Assembly (NCBI RefSeq): GCF_003112695.1 | Contig: NZ_BFBP01000002.1 | Coordinates: 361,691-425,690 of the forward strand | Origin: Azospira sp. I13 | GTDB taxonomy: Bacteria > Pseudomonadota > Gammaproteobacteria > Burkholderiales > Rhodocyclaceae | Length of the DNA: 64,000 nucleotides | Direction: 5' to 3' | In this document: piece after piece, positions 22,522 to 32,225 of the stretch | Layout: every line of letters begins with the position of its first letter | Position numbering within the stretch: position 1 is the first letter of the stretch | The notes under the pieces: model-generated | What the model was told of the DNA's origin: nothing | What the model saw: the letters and a program-made list of their open reading frames with translations, nothing else | Databases searched by the model: none | Made by a program: the position numbers and the translations under genes

Positions 22522-23195
22522 CTTCTGCAAGCCTCAACCTCGCCCTGTTCGATCTCGACAACACCCTGCTGGCTGGCGACAGCGATTTCGAATGGGCCCA
22601 GTTCCTCATCAGCCAGGGCGCCCTGGACGCTGAAATCCACGCCGCCCAGAACGAAAAATTCTACGAGCAGTACAAGGCCGGCAACCTGGACATCTACGAA
22701 TTCCTCGATTTCCAGCTGAAGCCCCTGGCCCGCCACTCCCGCGCCCAGCTGGATGCCTGGCACGAGGCGTTCATGGCCCGCCACATCCGCCCCATCATGA
22801 CCGCCAAGGCCCGGGCCAAGGTGCAGGAACACCTGGCGCGGGGCGATCTGGTGCTGCTGGTGACGGCCACCAATGCCTTCGTCACCGGCCCGGTGGCCCG
22901 GGAATTCGGTATTCACCACCTCATCGCCACCATCCCGGAGCAGAAGGACGGCCAGTTCACCGGCGGCGTGCGCGGCACCCCTTCCTTCCAGGACGGCAAG
23001 ATCACCCGGGTCGAGGAATGGCTGGAAGCCCAGGGCCTGGGCTGGGGCTGCTTCGCCGACAGCTGGTTCTACAGCGACTCCCGCAACGACCTGCCGCTGC
23101 TGGAAAAGGTCAGCCGCCCCGTGGCGGTGGACCCGGACCCGGTATTGCAGGCCGAAGCGCAAAAGCGCGGCTGGCCGATCATCAGCCTGCGCTGA
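22518..23195 (+). CDS. HAD-superfamily phosphatase (HAD-IB, SerB-like)
   Basis: A 225-residue HAD subfamily IB hydrolase. Motif I LALFDLDNTLLAGDSD contains DxD, motif II is VTATNAF, and motif IV is YSDSRNDLPLLE. The helical cap of SerB-like proteins lies between residues 20 and 100. Related proteins dephosphorylate phosphoserine, histidinol phosphate or lyso-phosphatidate; the substrate here is unknown. ATGA overlap with hda and position before pcnB indicate one transcription unit with hda. Confidence 0.9.
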   Translation: MTSASLNLALFDLDNTLLAGDSDFEWAQFLISQGALDAEIHAAQNEKFYEQYKAGNLDIYEFLDFQLKPLARHSRAQLDAWHEAFMARHIRPIMTAKARAKVQEHLARGDLVLLVTATNAFVTGPVAREFGIHHLIATIPEQKDGQFTGGVRGTPSFQDGKITRVEEWLEAQGLGWGCFADSWFYSDSRNDLPLLEKVSRPVAVDPDPVLQAEAQKRGWPIISLR

Positions 23196-23264
23196 TGCAC
23201 TCATGCCGCTATAATTCCTTGTTTTTTCAGGCGGCCTGACCGCCAGATTGCCCAAACCCCCTCC

Positions 23265-24623
23265 ATGATCCGCAAACTGATTTCCCGGGTCTTCGGCGCC
23301 AAGCCGGCGACATCCCCCCGCAGCCCCCGGGGCGGCAACGATGCCGCCGCCGTCATTCCCGTCAAGAACCACGGCGTCCGCCGCGAACAGCTCAGTTCGG
23401 GCGCGCGGCGCACCGTCGAAGGCCTGCAGAAGGCCGGCTACAAGGCCTACGTGGTGGGCGGCGCGGTACGCGACCTGCTGGCCGGCATTCCGCCCAAGGA
23501 CTTCGACGTGGCCACCAACGCCACGCCGGAGCAGGTGCGGGCCTGCTTCCGCCGTTCCCGCATCATCGGCCGGCGCTTCCAGATCGTGCACGTCATGATG
23601 GGGGCCGAAACCCTGGAAGTGACCACCTTCCGCGCCATCCATGCCGACGATGCGCCCACCGATGAACATGGCCGGGTACTGCGGGACAATGTCTTTGGCT
23701 CCATGGCCGAGGATGCGGAGCGCCGCGACTTCACGGTGAACGCCCTGTACTACGACCCGGCGGACGAAACCATCCACGACTACCACCATGGCGTGGCCGA
23801 CCTGAAGCAGAAGACCCTGCGCATGATCGGCGACCCCAAGGTGCGCTACCGGGAAGACCCTGTGCGCATGTTGCGCGCCGTGCGCCTCGGCGCCAAGCTG
23901 GGCCTGGCCATCGACCCCACCGCCCGCCGCCCCATCCGCGAAATGTCCGAACTCATCGAGAACGTGCCGCCGGCCCGCCTCTTCGATGAAATGCTCAAGC
24001 TGCTGACCTCCGGCTACGCCGTGCGCTGCGTCAAGCAACTGCGGGAAGAAGGCCTGCACCACGGCCTGCTGCCCCTGCTCGACGTCATCCTGGAACAGCC
24101 CCTGGGCGAACGCTTCGTCATGCTGGCCCTGGCCAACACCGACGAGCGGGTGCAGGCCGGCAAGCCCACCTCCCCCGGCTTCCTCTTCGCCACCCTGCTC
24201 TGGCATGAAGTGCTGGGCCAATGGGAAAAGATCAAGGCCAAGGGCGAGCGCCCCATCCCCGCCCTCTTCGCCGCCATGGACGAGGTGCTGGACGTGCAGG
24301 CGGAGAAGCTCGCCATCACCCGCCGCATCGCCGGCGACATCAAGGACATCTGGGCCCTGCAACCTCGTTTCGAAGCCCGTTCCGGCAAGCGCCCCTATGC
24401 TCTGCTGGAGCAGCCCCGTTTCAAGGCCGGCTACGATTTCCTGCTGCTGCGCGCCGCCTCCGGCGAAGTGCCCCAGGAACTGGCCGACTGGTGGCGCAAC
24501 TTCCTCAACAGCGATGGCGACGCCCGCCAGACCCTGCTGCTGCCGCCCCCCAAGGACGAAGCCAAGAAGCGCCGCCGGCGCCGCAAGAAGCCGGCCAACG
24601 GCGCCCCCGCTGCCGACGCCTGA
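23265..24623 (+). CDS. pcnB: Polynucleotide adenylyltransferase (poly(A) polymerase I)
   Basis: Adds 3' poly(A) tails that promote RNA decay. The 452 residues have the class II nucleotidyltransferase core near 60-200 (YVVGGAVRDLLAG, then DFDVATNATPEQV with the catalytic Asp pair and RRSRIIGRRFQIVHV), an RNA-binding domain, and a strongly basic Arg/Lys tail (KKRRRRRKK). The GGAVRD with FRRS/IIG context and the long N- and C-terminal extensions favour PcnB over CCA-adding enzyme. The next gene folK starts ten bases after. Confidence 0.95.
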   Translation: MIRKLISRVFGAKPATSPRSPRGGNDAAAVIPVKNHGVRREQLSSGARRTVEGLQKAGYKAYVVGGAVRDLLAGIPPKDFDVATNATPEQVRACFRRSRIIGRRFQIVHVMMGAETLEVTTFRAIHADDAPTDEHGRVLRDNVFGSMAEDAERRDFTVNALYYDPADETIHDYHHGVADLKQKTLRMIGDPKVRYREDPVRMLRAVRLGAKLGLAIDPTARRPIREMSELIENVPPARLFDEMLKLLTSGYAVRCVKQLREEGLHHGLLPLLDVILEQPLGERFVMLALANTDERVQAGKPTSPGFLFATLLWHEVLGQWEKIKAKGERPIPALFAAMDEVLDVQAEKLAITRRIAGDIKDIWALQPRFEARSGKRPYALLEQPRFKAGYDFLLLRAASGEVPQELADWWRNFLNSDGDARQTLLLPPPKDEAKKRRRRRKKPANGAPAADA

Positions 24624-24633
24624 GGCAACGGCG

Positions 24634-25107
24634 GTGCATCGCGCCTTCATCGCCCTGGGCGCCAATCTGGAAGACCCGGCGGCCCAGCTGCGGGCTGCCC
24701 TGGCGGCCCTGGGCGCCGAACCAGGCATTGCCCGGGTCCGCCCCTCGTCCCTCTACCGTACCGCCCCTATCGGCGCCGACGGCCCGGACTACGTCAATGC
24801 CGTGGCCGAAGTCCTGACGAACCTGTCGCCCCACGCCCTGTTGCAAAGCCTGTTCGCCGTGGAGGCCCGCTTCGGCCGCAGCCGCAGCTATCGCAACGCC
24901 CCCCGGACCCTGGACCTGGACCTCCTGCTGCACGGCGAGACGGTGCTGGCGTCGCCGGACCTGACCCTGCCCCACCCCCGCCTGCACCTGCGGGCCTTTG
25001 TCCTCGTCCCCCTGGCGGAGATCGCTCCGGACCTGGCCTTGCCGGGTCGCGGCAGCGTTGCCGCCTGGCTACCGGCGGTGGCTAACCAGCGCATCGAGAA
25101 GCTATGA
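24634..25107 (+). CDS. folK: 6-hydroxymethyl-7,8-dihydropterin pyrophosphokinase
   Basis: HPPK, a folate biosynthesis step transferring pyrophosphate from ATP to 6-hydroxymethyl-dihydropterin. 157 residues. Typical motifs: FIALGANLEDP at the start, YRTAPIG(A)DGPDYVNAV, and the HPPK signature RNAPRTLDLDLLLHG followed by LPHPRLHLRAFVLVPL. Translation begins at GTG 24634 in this reading; no ATG is available near the expected N-terminus and the residues before it belong to the pcnB C-terminal frame shadow. The stop overlaps the next gene by four bases (ATGA). Confidence 0.95.
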   Translation: MHRAFIALGANLEDPAAQLRAALAALGAEPGIARVRPSSLYRTAPIGADGPDYVNAVAEVLTNLSPHALLQSLFAVEARFGRSRSYRNAPRTLDLDLLLHGETVLASPDLTLPHPRLHLRAFVLVPLAEIAPDLALPGRGSVAAWLPAVANQRIEKL

Positions 25108-25463
25108 ATCTGTGGAGTGAACTGCCGGTCCTGTGGAAGACGGTGCTGCTGCTGTCGGCCTCCAACGTCTTCATGACCTTCGCCTGGTACGCCCACCTCA
25201 AGAACCTGGCAGACAAGCCCTGGTGGATCGCCGCCCTGGCCTCCTGGGGCATCGCCCTCTTCGAATACCTGCTGCAGGTACCGGCCAATCGCATCGGCCA
25301 CACCGACCTCTCCCTGGCCCAGCTGAAAATCCTCCAGGAAGCCATCACCCTGACCATTTTCGTACCCTTCGTGGTCTTCTACATGCAGCAGCCCCTCAAG
25401 CTGGATTACCTGTGGGCCGGGCTGTGCCTGCTCGGGGCCGTATATTTCATTTTCCGCAGCTAA
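25104..25463 (+). CDS. DMT-family protein, DUF486
   Basis: A 119-residue membrane protein with four hydrophobic helices (VLLLSASNVFMTFAWYAHLKN, WIAALASWGIALFEYLLQVPANRIGH, ITLTIFVPFVVFYM and the final YLWAGLCLLGAVYFIF). This matches the small DUF486/DMT family, half the size of EamA carriers and probably dimeric. It overlaps folK by four bases and is followed by the chemoreceptor promoter. Substrate unknown. Confidence 0.88.
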   Translation: MNLWSELPVLWKTVLLLSASNVFMTFAWYAHLKNLADKPWWIAALASWGIALFEYLLQVPANRIGHTDLSLAQLKILQEAITLTIFVPFVVFYMQQPLKLDYLWAGLCLLGAVYFIFRS

Positions 25464-25481
25464 TCCGGTGAGATTTATTTC

Positions 25482-25512
25482 ATATTCGAATATAAGACTT
25501 TTTGGATATGAT
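25482..25512 (+). promoter_or_regulatory. Palindrome and -10 box before the chemoreceptor
   Basis: ATATTCGAATAT at 25482-25493 is a perfect 12-bp palindrome followed directly by AAGACTTT. TATGAT at 25507-25512 is a good -10 hexamer, placing the palindrome over the -35 region. The TATAAGAC half resembles the arm of the aceA palindrome at 3853-3868. Confidence 0.45.
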
Positions 25513-25562
25513 GCCGCCACTTTTCAGCAAACCGAATCCCCTCGCGGGTAGGAGCGAATCAA

Positions 25563-26687
25563 GTGGCACTCTTTGGAAACAGCCAGCGTCTGCGTGATCT
25601 GGAGGCCTCCCTGGCCAGCCTGCGCAGTGAAAACGATAATTTGCGGCAACAGGTCGCCCGCCTCGAAACCGACCAGCAGAATGCACAAACCCAGTGCCAG
25701 GCCGCCCAGGCCGTGGCACGGGGCTGGGAAAAGCTGCTGCACAACATGGAACGCTTCGGCAGCAGCCTGGCCAATTCCCAGCAGACCATGGCCCTCATGG
25801 CCAATCACCTCAAGGCCGAGAAGGAATCTGCGGTGACGGCCGGCAAGATCACCGCCGACAGCCAGGTGCAGATGCACAACATCAGCGCCAACCTGGGACT
25901 GCTCGCCCAGCAATCCCAGGTCACCATGGGCCAGGTGGACGGGCTCAACGCCAGCACCGAGAAAATCGGCAGCATCCTCAACCTGATCAAGGAAATCGCC
26001 GACCAGACCAATCTCCTCGCCCTCAACGCCGCCATCGAGGCAGCCCGGGCCGGGGAAGCAGGCCGCGGTTTTGCCGTGGTGGCCGATGAAGTCCGCAAGC
26101 TGGCCGAGCGCACGGCCACCGCCACCAACGAAATCTCCGGCCTGGTGGGCGCCATCCGCCGCGACACGGTTTCCGCCCACGGCAGCATCTCCGCCCTGGC
26201 CCGGGAGGCGGAAAGCTCCAGCGACCAGGGCCAGCGCGCCACCGAGGATCTGGACAACATCATCGGCCTCTCCAAGGGCATCGAAACCGCCGTCGCCGTC
26301 GCCGCCCTGCGCAGCTTTACGGAACTGGCCAAGCTGGACCACCTGGTTTTCAAGTTCGAGGTCTACAAGGTCTTCATGGGCGCCTCCCAGAAGCGCCCCG
26401 ACGACTTCGCCGCCCACACCGCCTGCCGCCTGGGCAAGTGGTACTACGAGGGCGAAGGCCGGGAATGCTTCTCCCAGCTGGACGGCTACCGGGCCCTGGA
26501 AACGCCCCACATCAATGTGCACAAGAGCGGCAAGGAAGCCCTGGAGCGCCTGCGCCTGGGTGACTTCGACGGTGGCGTGGCCCTGCTGGAGCACATGGAG
26601 GTGGCCTCCGACGACGTGCTGGCCTGCCTGGAACGCATGGCCCTGGCCGGCGAAGGTGCGCCGGAAATCCTCTGCATGGAACATTGA
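25563..26687 (+). CDS. Soluble methyl-accepting chemotaxis protein with C-terminal CZB domain
   Basis: A 374-residue cytoplasmic chemoreceptor without transmembrane segments. An N-terminal coiled coil ([26 protein letters not shown]) is followed by an MCP signalling tip with the conserved [22 protein letters not shown] and the returning helix. The C-terminal domain has the CZB (chemoreceptor zinc-binding) pattern: [27 protein letters not shown] and [11 protein letters not shown], supplying the His/Cys zinc ligands. Family members sense zinc or hypochlorous acid and may act on chemotaxis or biofilm signalling. The GTG start has AGGAG eight bases upstream. It sits between the folate and pantothenate genes with no other che gene nearby. 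Confidence 0.95.
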   Translation: MALFGNSQRLRDLEASLASLRSENDNLRQQVARLETDQQNAQTQCQAAQAVARGWEKLLHNMERFGSSLANSQQTMALMANHLKAEKESAVTAGKITADSQVQMHNISANLGLLAQQSQVTMGQVDGLNASTEKIGSILNLIKEIADQTNLLALNAAIEAARAGEAGRGFAVVADEVRKLAERTATATNEISGLVGAIRRDTVSAHGSISALAREAESSSDQGQRATEDLDNIIGLSKGIETAVAVAALRSFTELAKLDHLVFKFEVYKVFMGASQKRPDDFAAHTACRLGKWYYEGEGRECFSQLDGYRALETPHINVHKSGKEALERLRLGDFDGGVALLEHMEVASDDVLACLERMALAGEGAPEILCMEH

Positions 26688-26994
26688 GCCCCGGCGGCCC
26701 CTAGTCATCGGCTGCCGCCTGCCGTACCATAGCTCCGCTGCCGGGCTCGACCCGGCACGTTTTTTTGATCTGCCGCCCGACCATGACGCTCCCTGCCCCT
26801 CTCGCCCCCCACCGGCCCGGGCAGGCTGCGGCCGGGCACTTGCCTCCCGCCAGTTTGGGGATAGAATGCGGCGCTCCACTGCACCCATTCGGTGCAACAC
26901 CTCGGCGGACCGGGATGGCCGCCGACAGCACCCACCGGCAGGCCGAACCAGGCCGGGTGGGCATCGGGAATATGTGAATCGGGGAGAAGAACCC
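26688..26994 (+). promoter_or_regulatory. panB upstream region with sigma-70 promoter
   Basis: A 307-base gap with no gene. TTGCCT (26840-26845) and TAGAAT (26862-26867) are separated by 16 bases and would start transcription about 120 bases before panB. A strong GGGGAGAAG ribosome-binding site ends the region. Confidence 0.6.
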
Positions 26995-28688
<1,694 letters not shown>

Positions 28689-28703
28689 GACAAAAACTTG
28701 GCG

Positions 28704-28731
28704 TTGACAGACGGCCCTGAGCCGTTAAAAT
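28704..28731 (+). promoter_or_regulatory. sigma-70 promoter of panD
   Basis: TTGACA (28704-28709), a consensus -35, and TAAAAT (28726-28731) with a 16-base spacer, 37 bases before the panD ATG. It lets panD be made independently of panBC. Confidence 0.82.
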
Positions 28732-28767
28732 GCCGTTCCCCATTACCTTTTGCCTACGGGTGAAGCC

Positions 28768-29148
28768 ATGCAGAGAACCATGCTCAAGTCCAAGCTCCAT
28801 CGGGTGACCACCACCCATTCGGAGCTGCATTACGAAGGCTCCTGTGCCATCGACCAGGACCTGCTGGACGCGGCCAACATCAAAGAATACGAACAGATCG
28901 ACATCTGGAACGTGAACAACGGCGAGCGCTTCACCACTTACGCCATCCTGGCCGAACGTGGATCCGGCGTCATTTCCGTCAACGGTTCCGCTGCCCGCAA
29001 GGCCGCGCCCGGGGATATCCTGATCATTGCCACCTTCGCCAGCTACACCGAAGTGGAACTGGCCAAGCACGAGCCCCAGCTGATCTACGTGGATTCCCAG
29101 AACCGCATCGCCCGCATCGGCAACAAGATCCCGGCCCAGGCCGCCTGA
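28768..29148 (+). CDS. panD: Aspartate 1-decarboxylase proenzyme
   Basis: Makes beta-alanine from aspartate. The pyruvoyl cofactor forms by self-cleavage between Gly24 and Ser25. With the ATG at 28768, the sequence [10 protein letters not shown] puts the serine exactly at residue 25, which fixes the start against the earlier in-frame ATG at 28750. 126 residues, like E. coli PanD. A terminator follows at 29196-29228. Confidence 0.98.
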   Translation: MQRTMLKSKLHRVTTTHSELHYEGSCAIDQDLLDAANIKEYEQIDIWNVNNGERFTTYAILAERGSGVISVNGSAARKAAPGDILIIATFASYTEVELAKHEPQLIYVDSQNRIARIGNKIPAQAA

Positions 29149-29195
29149 TCTCCTGCCGACGCTGCAGCCACCTCTACGGAGGCGGGCTGCCAGAA

Positions 29196-29228
29196 AAAAA
29201 GCCGCGACTCGTCGCGGCTTTTTCTTTT
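29196..29228 (+). terminator. Rho-independent terminator of panD
   Basis: GCCGCGAC / GTCGCGGC perfect arms with TTTTTCTTTT after and a run of seven A before, so possibly bidirectional. Confidence 0.92.
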
Positions 29229-29337
29229 CGGCGTAAGCCATTGCAGCATCCGTAGCACCACCCGAATGGCATCGGGCATGCAGGCGCCTGACGGGCTCCG
29301 ACAGGGGGCCGATCCGGCCGCCTGTTGGCTACAAAGC

Positions 29338-30792
29338 TCAGTTCTCGCTGGCTGCCGGCTTGCTGCCCCGCTTGGCTGGCGCGCGGCGGGCCTTGGGCTT
29401 GGCCGCGGCTTCGGCCACAGGCGCCGCTGCTGCTTTGGGTGCCGTCTTGGTTTCAGGCTTCGTTTCAGCCTTGGACTCGGCCTTGGGCTCAGCCTTCGTA
29501 GCAGCCGCAGCCTTGCTCGGCGCCTTCTTGGCGGCGGCGATCTCCTGGGCTGCCGCGGTCTTGCGAGCCCGGGTACGGGCGCCACTACGGGCACCGGAGG
29601 ACGGCGCCCGGGTAGCAGGTTTGGCCACGACCGAAGCTGCGCCGGCGGTCTCACCGGCTGCCACGGCAGCAACAGCAGGCGATGCATCCGCCGCCACGAC
29701 ACCGGGTGCGGCAGTCACAGTGGCTGGGGCGGCCGGAATGACCGGCTCGACGGCTGCCTCTTGCGACCGCGGTCCATCCTTCACCCCATTCTCCCTGGCA
29801 CCATCGCGACCGCGACCACGGCGACGCTTGTCGCCCCGGCCTTCCCGGGCCGGTGTTTCGGCAGCTTCCCCGACCGATTCCCGGGCCGCTTCGGGCTGCA
29901 CGGCCTCATCTCGTACCGCCGCTTCCCGGGCAGGGGCTGAGGCCTGCACCACGGGCTGGGGCTGGCTGCCCGGGCGGGCCACGTAGGCACCGGATTTTTC
30001 ATCCCGGCCAAAGGCCAGCAGGCCCCGACCCTGGGCTTCTTCCAGCAGATTGCCGAAGGCGCGGAAGCCGTAGTAGGACTCGTTGAATCCCGGGTTGCGG
30101 CGCTTGATGGCTTCCTTCAGCACCGAGGCCCACAGCTTCTCGGTGTCGCTACGTTCGGCCATGAGATCCTCGAAGGTGGCCATGGCCAGCTCGATGCCCT
30201 TGGTGCGGCGGGCATCCTGGTCGTCCTTGCGCTTCTTCTCGTCTTCTGGCGAACGGCGGGGCGCCGCTTCCTTGGCCGGGTCCTTGCGGTTGGCGGCAGC
30301 CCGCTTGGCTTCCCGGTCCCGCACCAGATCGTCGTAGAAGATGAACTCGTCGCAGTTGGCAATGAGCAGGTCGGAGGTGGACTGCTTCACACCGACGCCG
30401 ATCACATGCTTGGCGTTCTCCCGCAGCTTGGAGACCAGGGGAGAAAAGTCGGAATCGCCGGAGATGATGACGAAGGTGTCCACATGGGACTTGGTGTAGC
30501 AGAGGTCCAGGGCATCCACCACCAGGCGGATGTCGGCGGAGTTCTTGCCGGATTGGCGCACGTGGGGAATTTCGATCAGCTCGAAATTGGCCTCGTGCAT
30601 GGTGGCCTTGAAGGTCTTGTAACGATCCCAGTCGCAATAGGCCTTCTTGACGACGATGGAACCTTTCACCAGCAGGCGCTCCAGCACCGGCTTGATGTCG
30701 AACTTTTCGTATTGGGCGTCACGCACGCCCAGGGCGATGTTCTCGAAGTCGCAGAACAGGGCCATGCTGACGGTGTCGGCAGGAGCTGCCAT
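29338..30792 (-). CDS. NYN-domain nuclease-like protein with OST-HTH domain and Lys/Ala-rich tail
   Basis: A 484-residue protein in three parts. Residues about 10-155 form a LabA/DUF88-type NYN (PIN-like) domain with the acidic metal ligands in LFCDFENIALG, SADIRLVVDALDL and SGDSDFSPLVSKLRE. Residues about 210-280 form an OST-HTH/LOTUS-like RNA-binding domain (LAMATFEDLMAE to YYGFRAFGNLLEEAQGRG). The remaining 200 residues are low-complexity, Ala/Lys/Pro-rich and resemble histone H1 or AlgP tails. It is presumably an RNA-processing or RNA-binding factor; the substrate is unknown. A second NYN/OST-HTH protein lies at 35194-36003. Confidence 0.9.
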   Translation of the reverse strand: MAAPADTVSMALFCDFENIALGVRDAQYEKFDIKPVLERLLVKGSIVVKKAYCDWDRYKTFKATMHEANFELIEIPHVRQSGKNSADIRLVVDALDLCYTKSHVDTFVIISGDSDFSPLVSKLRENAKHVIGVGVKQSTSDLLIANCDEFIFYDDLVRDREAKRAAANRKDPAKEAAPRRSPEDEKKRKDDQDARRTKGIELAMATFEDLMAERSDTEKLWASVLKEAIKRRNPGFNESYYGFRAFGNLLEEAQGRGLLAFGRDEKSGAYVARPGSQPQPVVQASAPAREAAVRDEAVQPEAARESVGEAAETPAREGRGDKRRRGRGRDGARENGVKDGPRSQEAAVEPVIPAAPATVTAAPGVVAADASPAVAAVAAGETAGAASVVAKPATRAPSSGARSGARTRARKTAAAQEIAAAKKAPSKAAAATKAEPKAESKAETKPETKTAPKAAAAPVAEAAAKPKARRAPAKRGSKPAASEN

Positions 30793-30837
30793 GGGGTTTC
30801 TCCGTAAGGAATTGGGTTGAGTATAAAGCCCGGCCGT

Positions 30838-32016
30838 TCAGGCGGCGCGCAGGGCCTCGACGATATTCATGCGGGCGGCCCGGAAGGCAGGCAGGAAGCC
30901 CCCCAGGAGGCCCATGACCAGGGCAAAAACCAGGCTCTTGATGACGATGCCGCCATCCAGGCTGAAGGTGAAGGCCAGCTCGGCGAAGGACTGCCAGTTC
31001 ATGGTGGAAATGGTGAAGAACTGCAGGGTGGAGGCCAGGGCCAGGCCCACCAGCCCGCCCAGCAGGGCCAGGCCCAGGGATTCCACCAGGAAGGCGCCGA
31101 GAATGGCCCGGCGATTGAAGCCGAGGGCCCGCAGGGTGCCGATCTCCCCCGTGCGGTTGGCCACGGCGGCATACATGGTGATCATGGCGCCAATGATGGC
31201 GCCGATGGAGAAGATCACCGACAGGGTGATGCCCAGGATGCTGATGAACTTGGACAGGGCTTCGGACTGGTCGGCGTAGAACTGGGCCTCCCGCTTGGCT
31301 TCCAGGGTCAGGCGGGGATCGCTCTCGATGGTTTCCTTGACCGCGGCAAAGGCACCGGGATCATTGAGGCGGAAGATGAGGGAAGAGAATACCGGCCGGC
31401 GGAAGGCCTGCATCAGCTGATCCGCATCGCCCCACACCTCGGAATCGAAGCCGCTGCCGCCGGCATCGAAAACCCCCACCACCACCCAGTCCCGGGCACC
31501 GAAGCGCAGGGTTTCCCCCAGGCCGGCGCCGTTGAAACGCTGGGCGATGGCCTGGCCGGTGATGATTTCGTTGGAGCCGGGGCGGAACATGCGGCCCCCC
31601 AGCAATTTCACCTGGGGCCGCAACGCCAGCCCCACCGGGGAAAGGCCCCGGATGATGACGTTGGCGGGCTTGGCCGGCGCCCCGTCCGCCACCCGCTTGT
31701 TGAGGGAGATGAGCACCACCGTCTCCTTCGACACCAGGCGCAGCCCCCCGGCCCCCAGGGCCACCTGGGGCAGGCTTTCGACGATGGCCGCCTGGACCCG
31801 CTCGACGCCGCTCTGCACCTCGGTGCCGGCGGCCCGGCGGATGACCACCACGTTGTCGGGCATACCCGTCTCCACCAGGGTCTTTTTCAGGCCCGCATCC
31901 AACATCAGCACCGTGGCGAAGACGAACACCACCAGGGCCATGCCGCCGGCGGTGAGGGCGGTGGTCAGCTTGCGGGCGGCCAGATTGCGCAGGGAATAAG
32001 CGAGGGGGATTTGCAC
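30838..32016 (-). CDS. FtsX/MacB-type ABC transporter permease
   Basis: A 392-residue MacB-like permease. One N-terminal helix (about 20-42), a periplasmic MacB_PCD domain, and three C-terminal helices with the FtsX motif (NRTGEIGTLRALGFNRRAILGAFLVE, then FLPAFRAARMNIVEALRAA). The chain starts with GTG directly after a TATACT box at 32022-32027, with no clear ribosome-binding site, so the mRNA could be leaderless. It looks like the second permease of the exporter whose other permease is at 33900-35060 and whose ATPase and adaptor are at 41822-43728. Confidence 0.9.
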   Translation of the reverse strand: MQIPLAYSLRNLAARKLTTALTAGGMALVVFVFATVLMLDAGLKKTLVETGMPDNVVVIRRAAGTEVQSGVERVQAAIVESLPQVALGAGGLRLVSKETVVLISLNKRVADGAPAKPANVIIRGLSPVGLALRPQVKLLGGRMFRPGSNEIITGQAIAQRFNGAGLGETLRFGARDWVVVGVFDAGGSGFDSEVWGDADQLMQAFRRPVFSSLIFRLNDPGAFAAVKETIESDPRLTLEAKREAQFYADQSEALSKFISILGITLSVIFSIGAIIGAMITMYAAVANRTGEIGTLRALGFNRRAILGAFLVESLGLALLGGLVGLALASTLQFFTISTMNWQSFAELAFTFSLDGGIVIKSLVFALVMGLLGGFLPAFRAARMNIVEALRAA

Positions 32017-32225
32017 CGGGCGAGTATAGCAGCGCCAACCGCTGGCTCAGCACCACCCGGCGCCGCCGCCCACCGCCCCGCAAAGGGCCTGGCATCGGGC
32101 TTATGCCGGTGGGGCACAAGCTTAGACAGAAGCGGTATCAAACGAGACTCGGCAAGGCCTTAGAGTTATAAAAAATGATTGCCGCCCAAGGGGACGGCAA
32201 CGCTTTACGGAGAACCATCACCATC

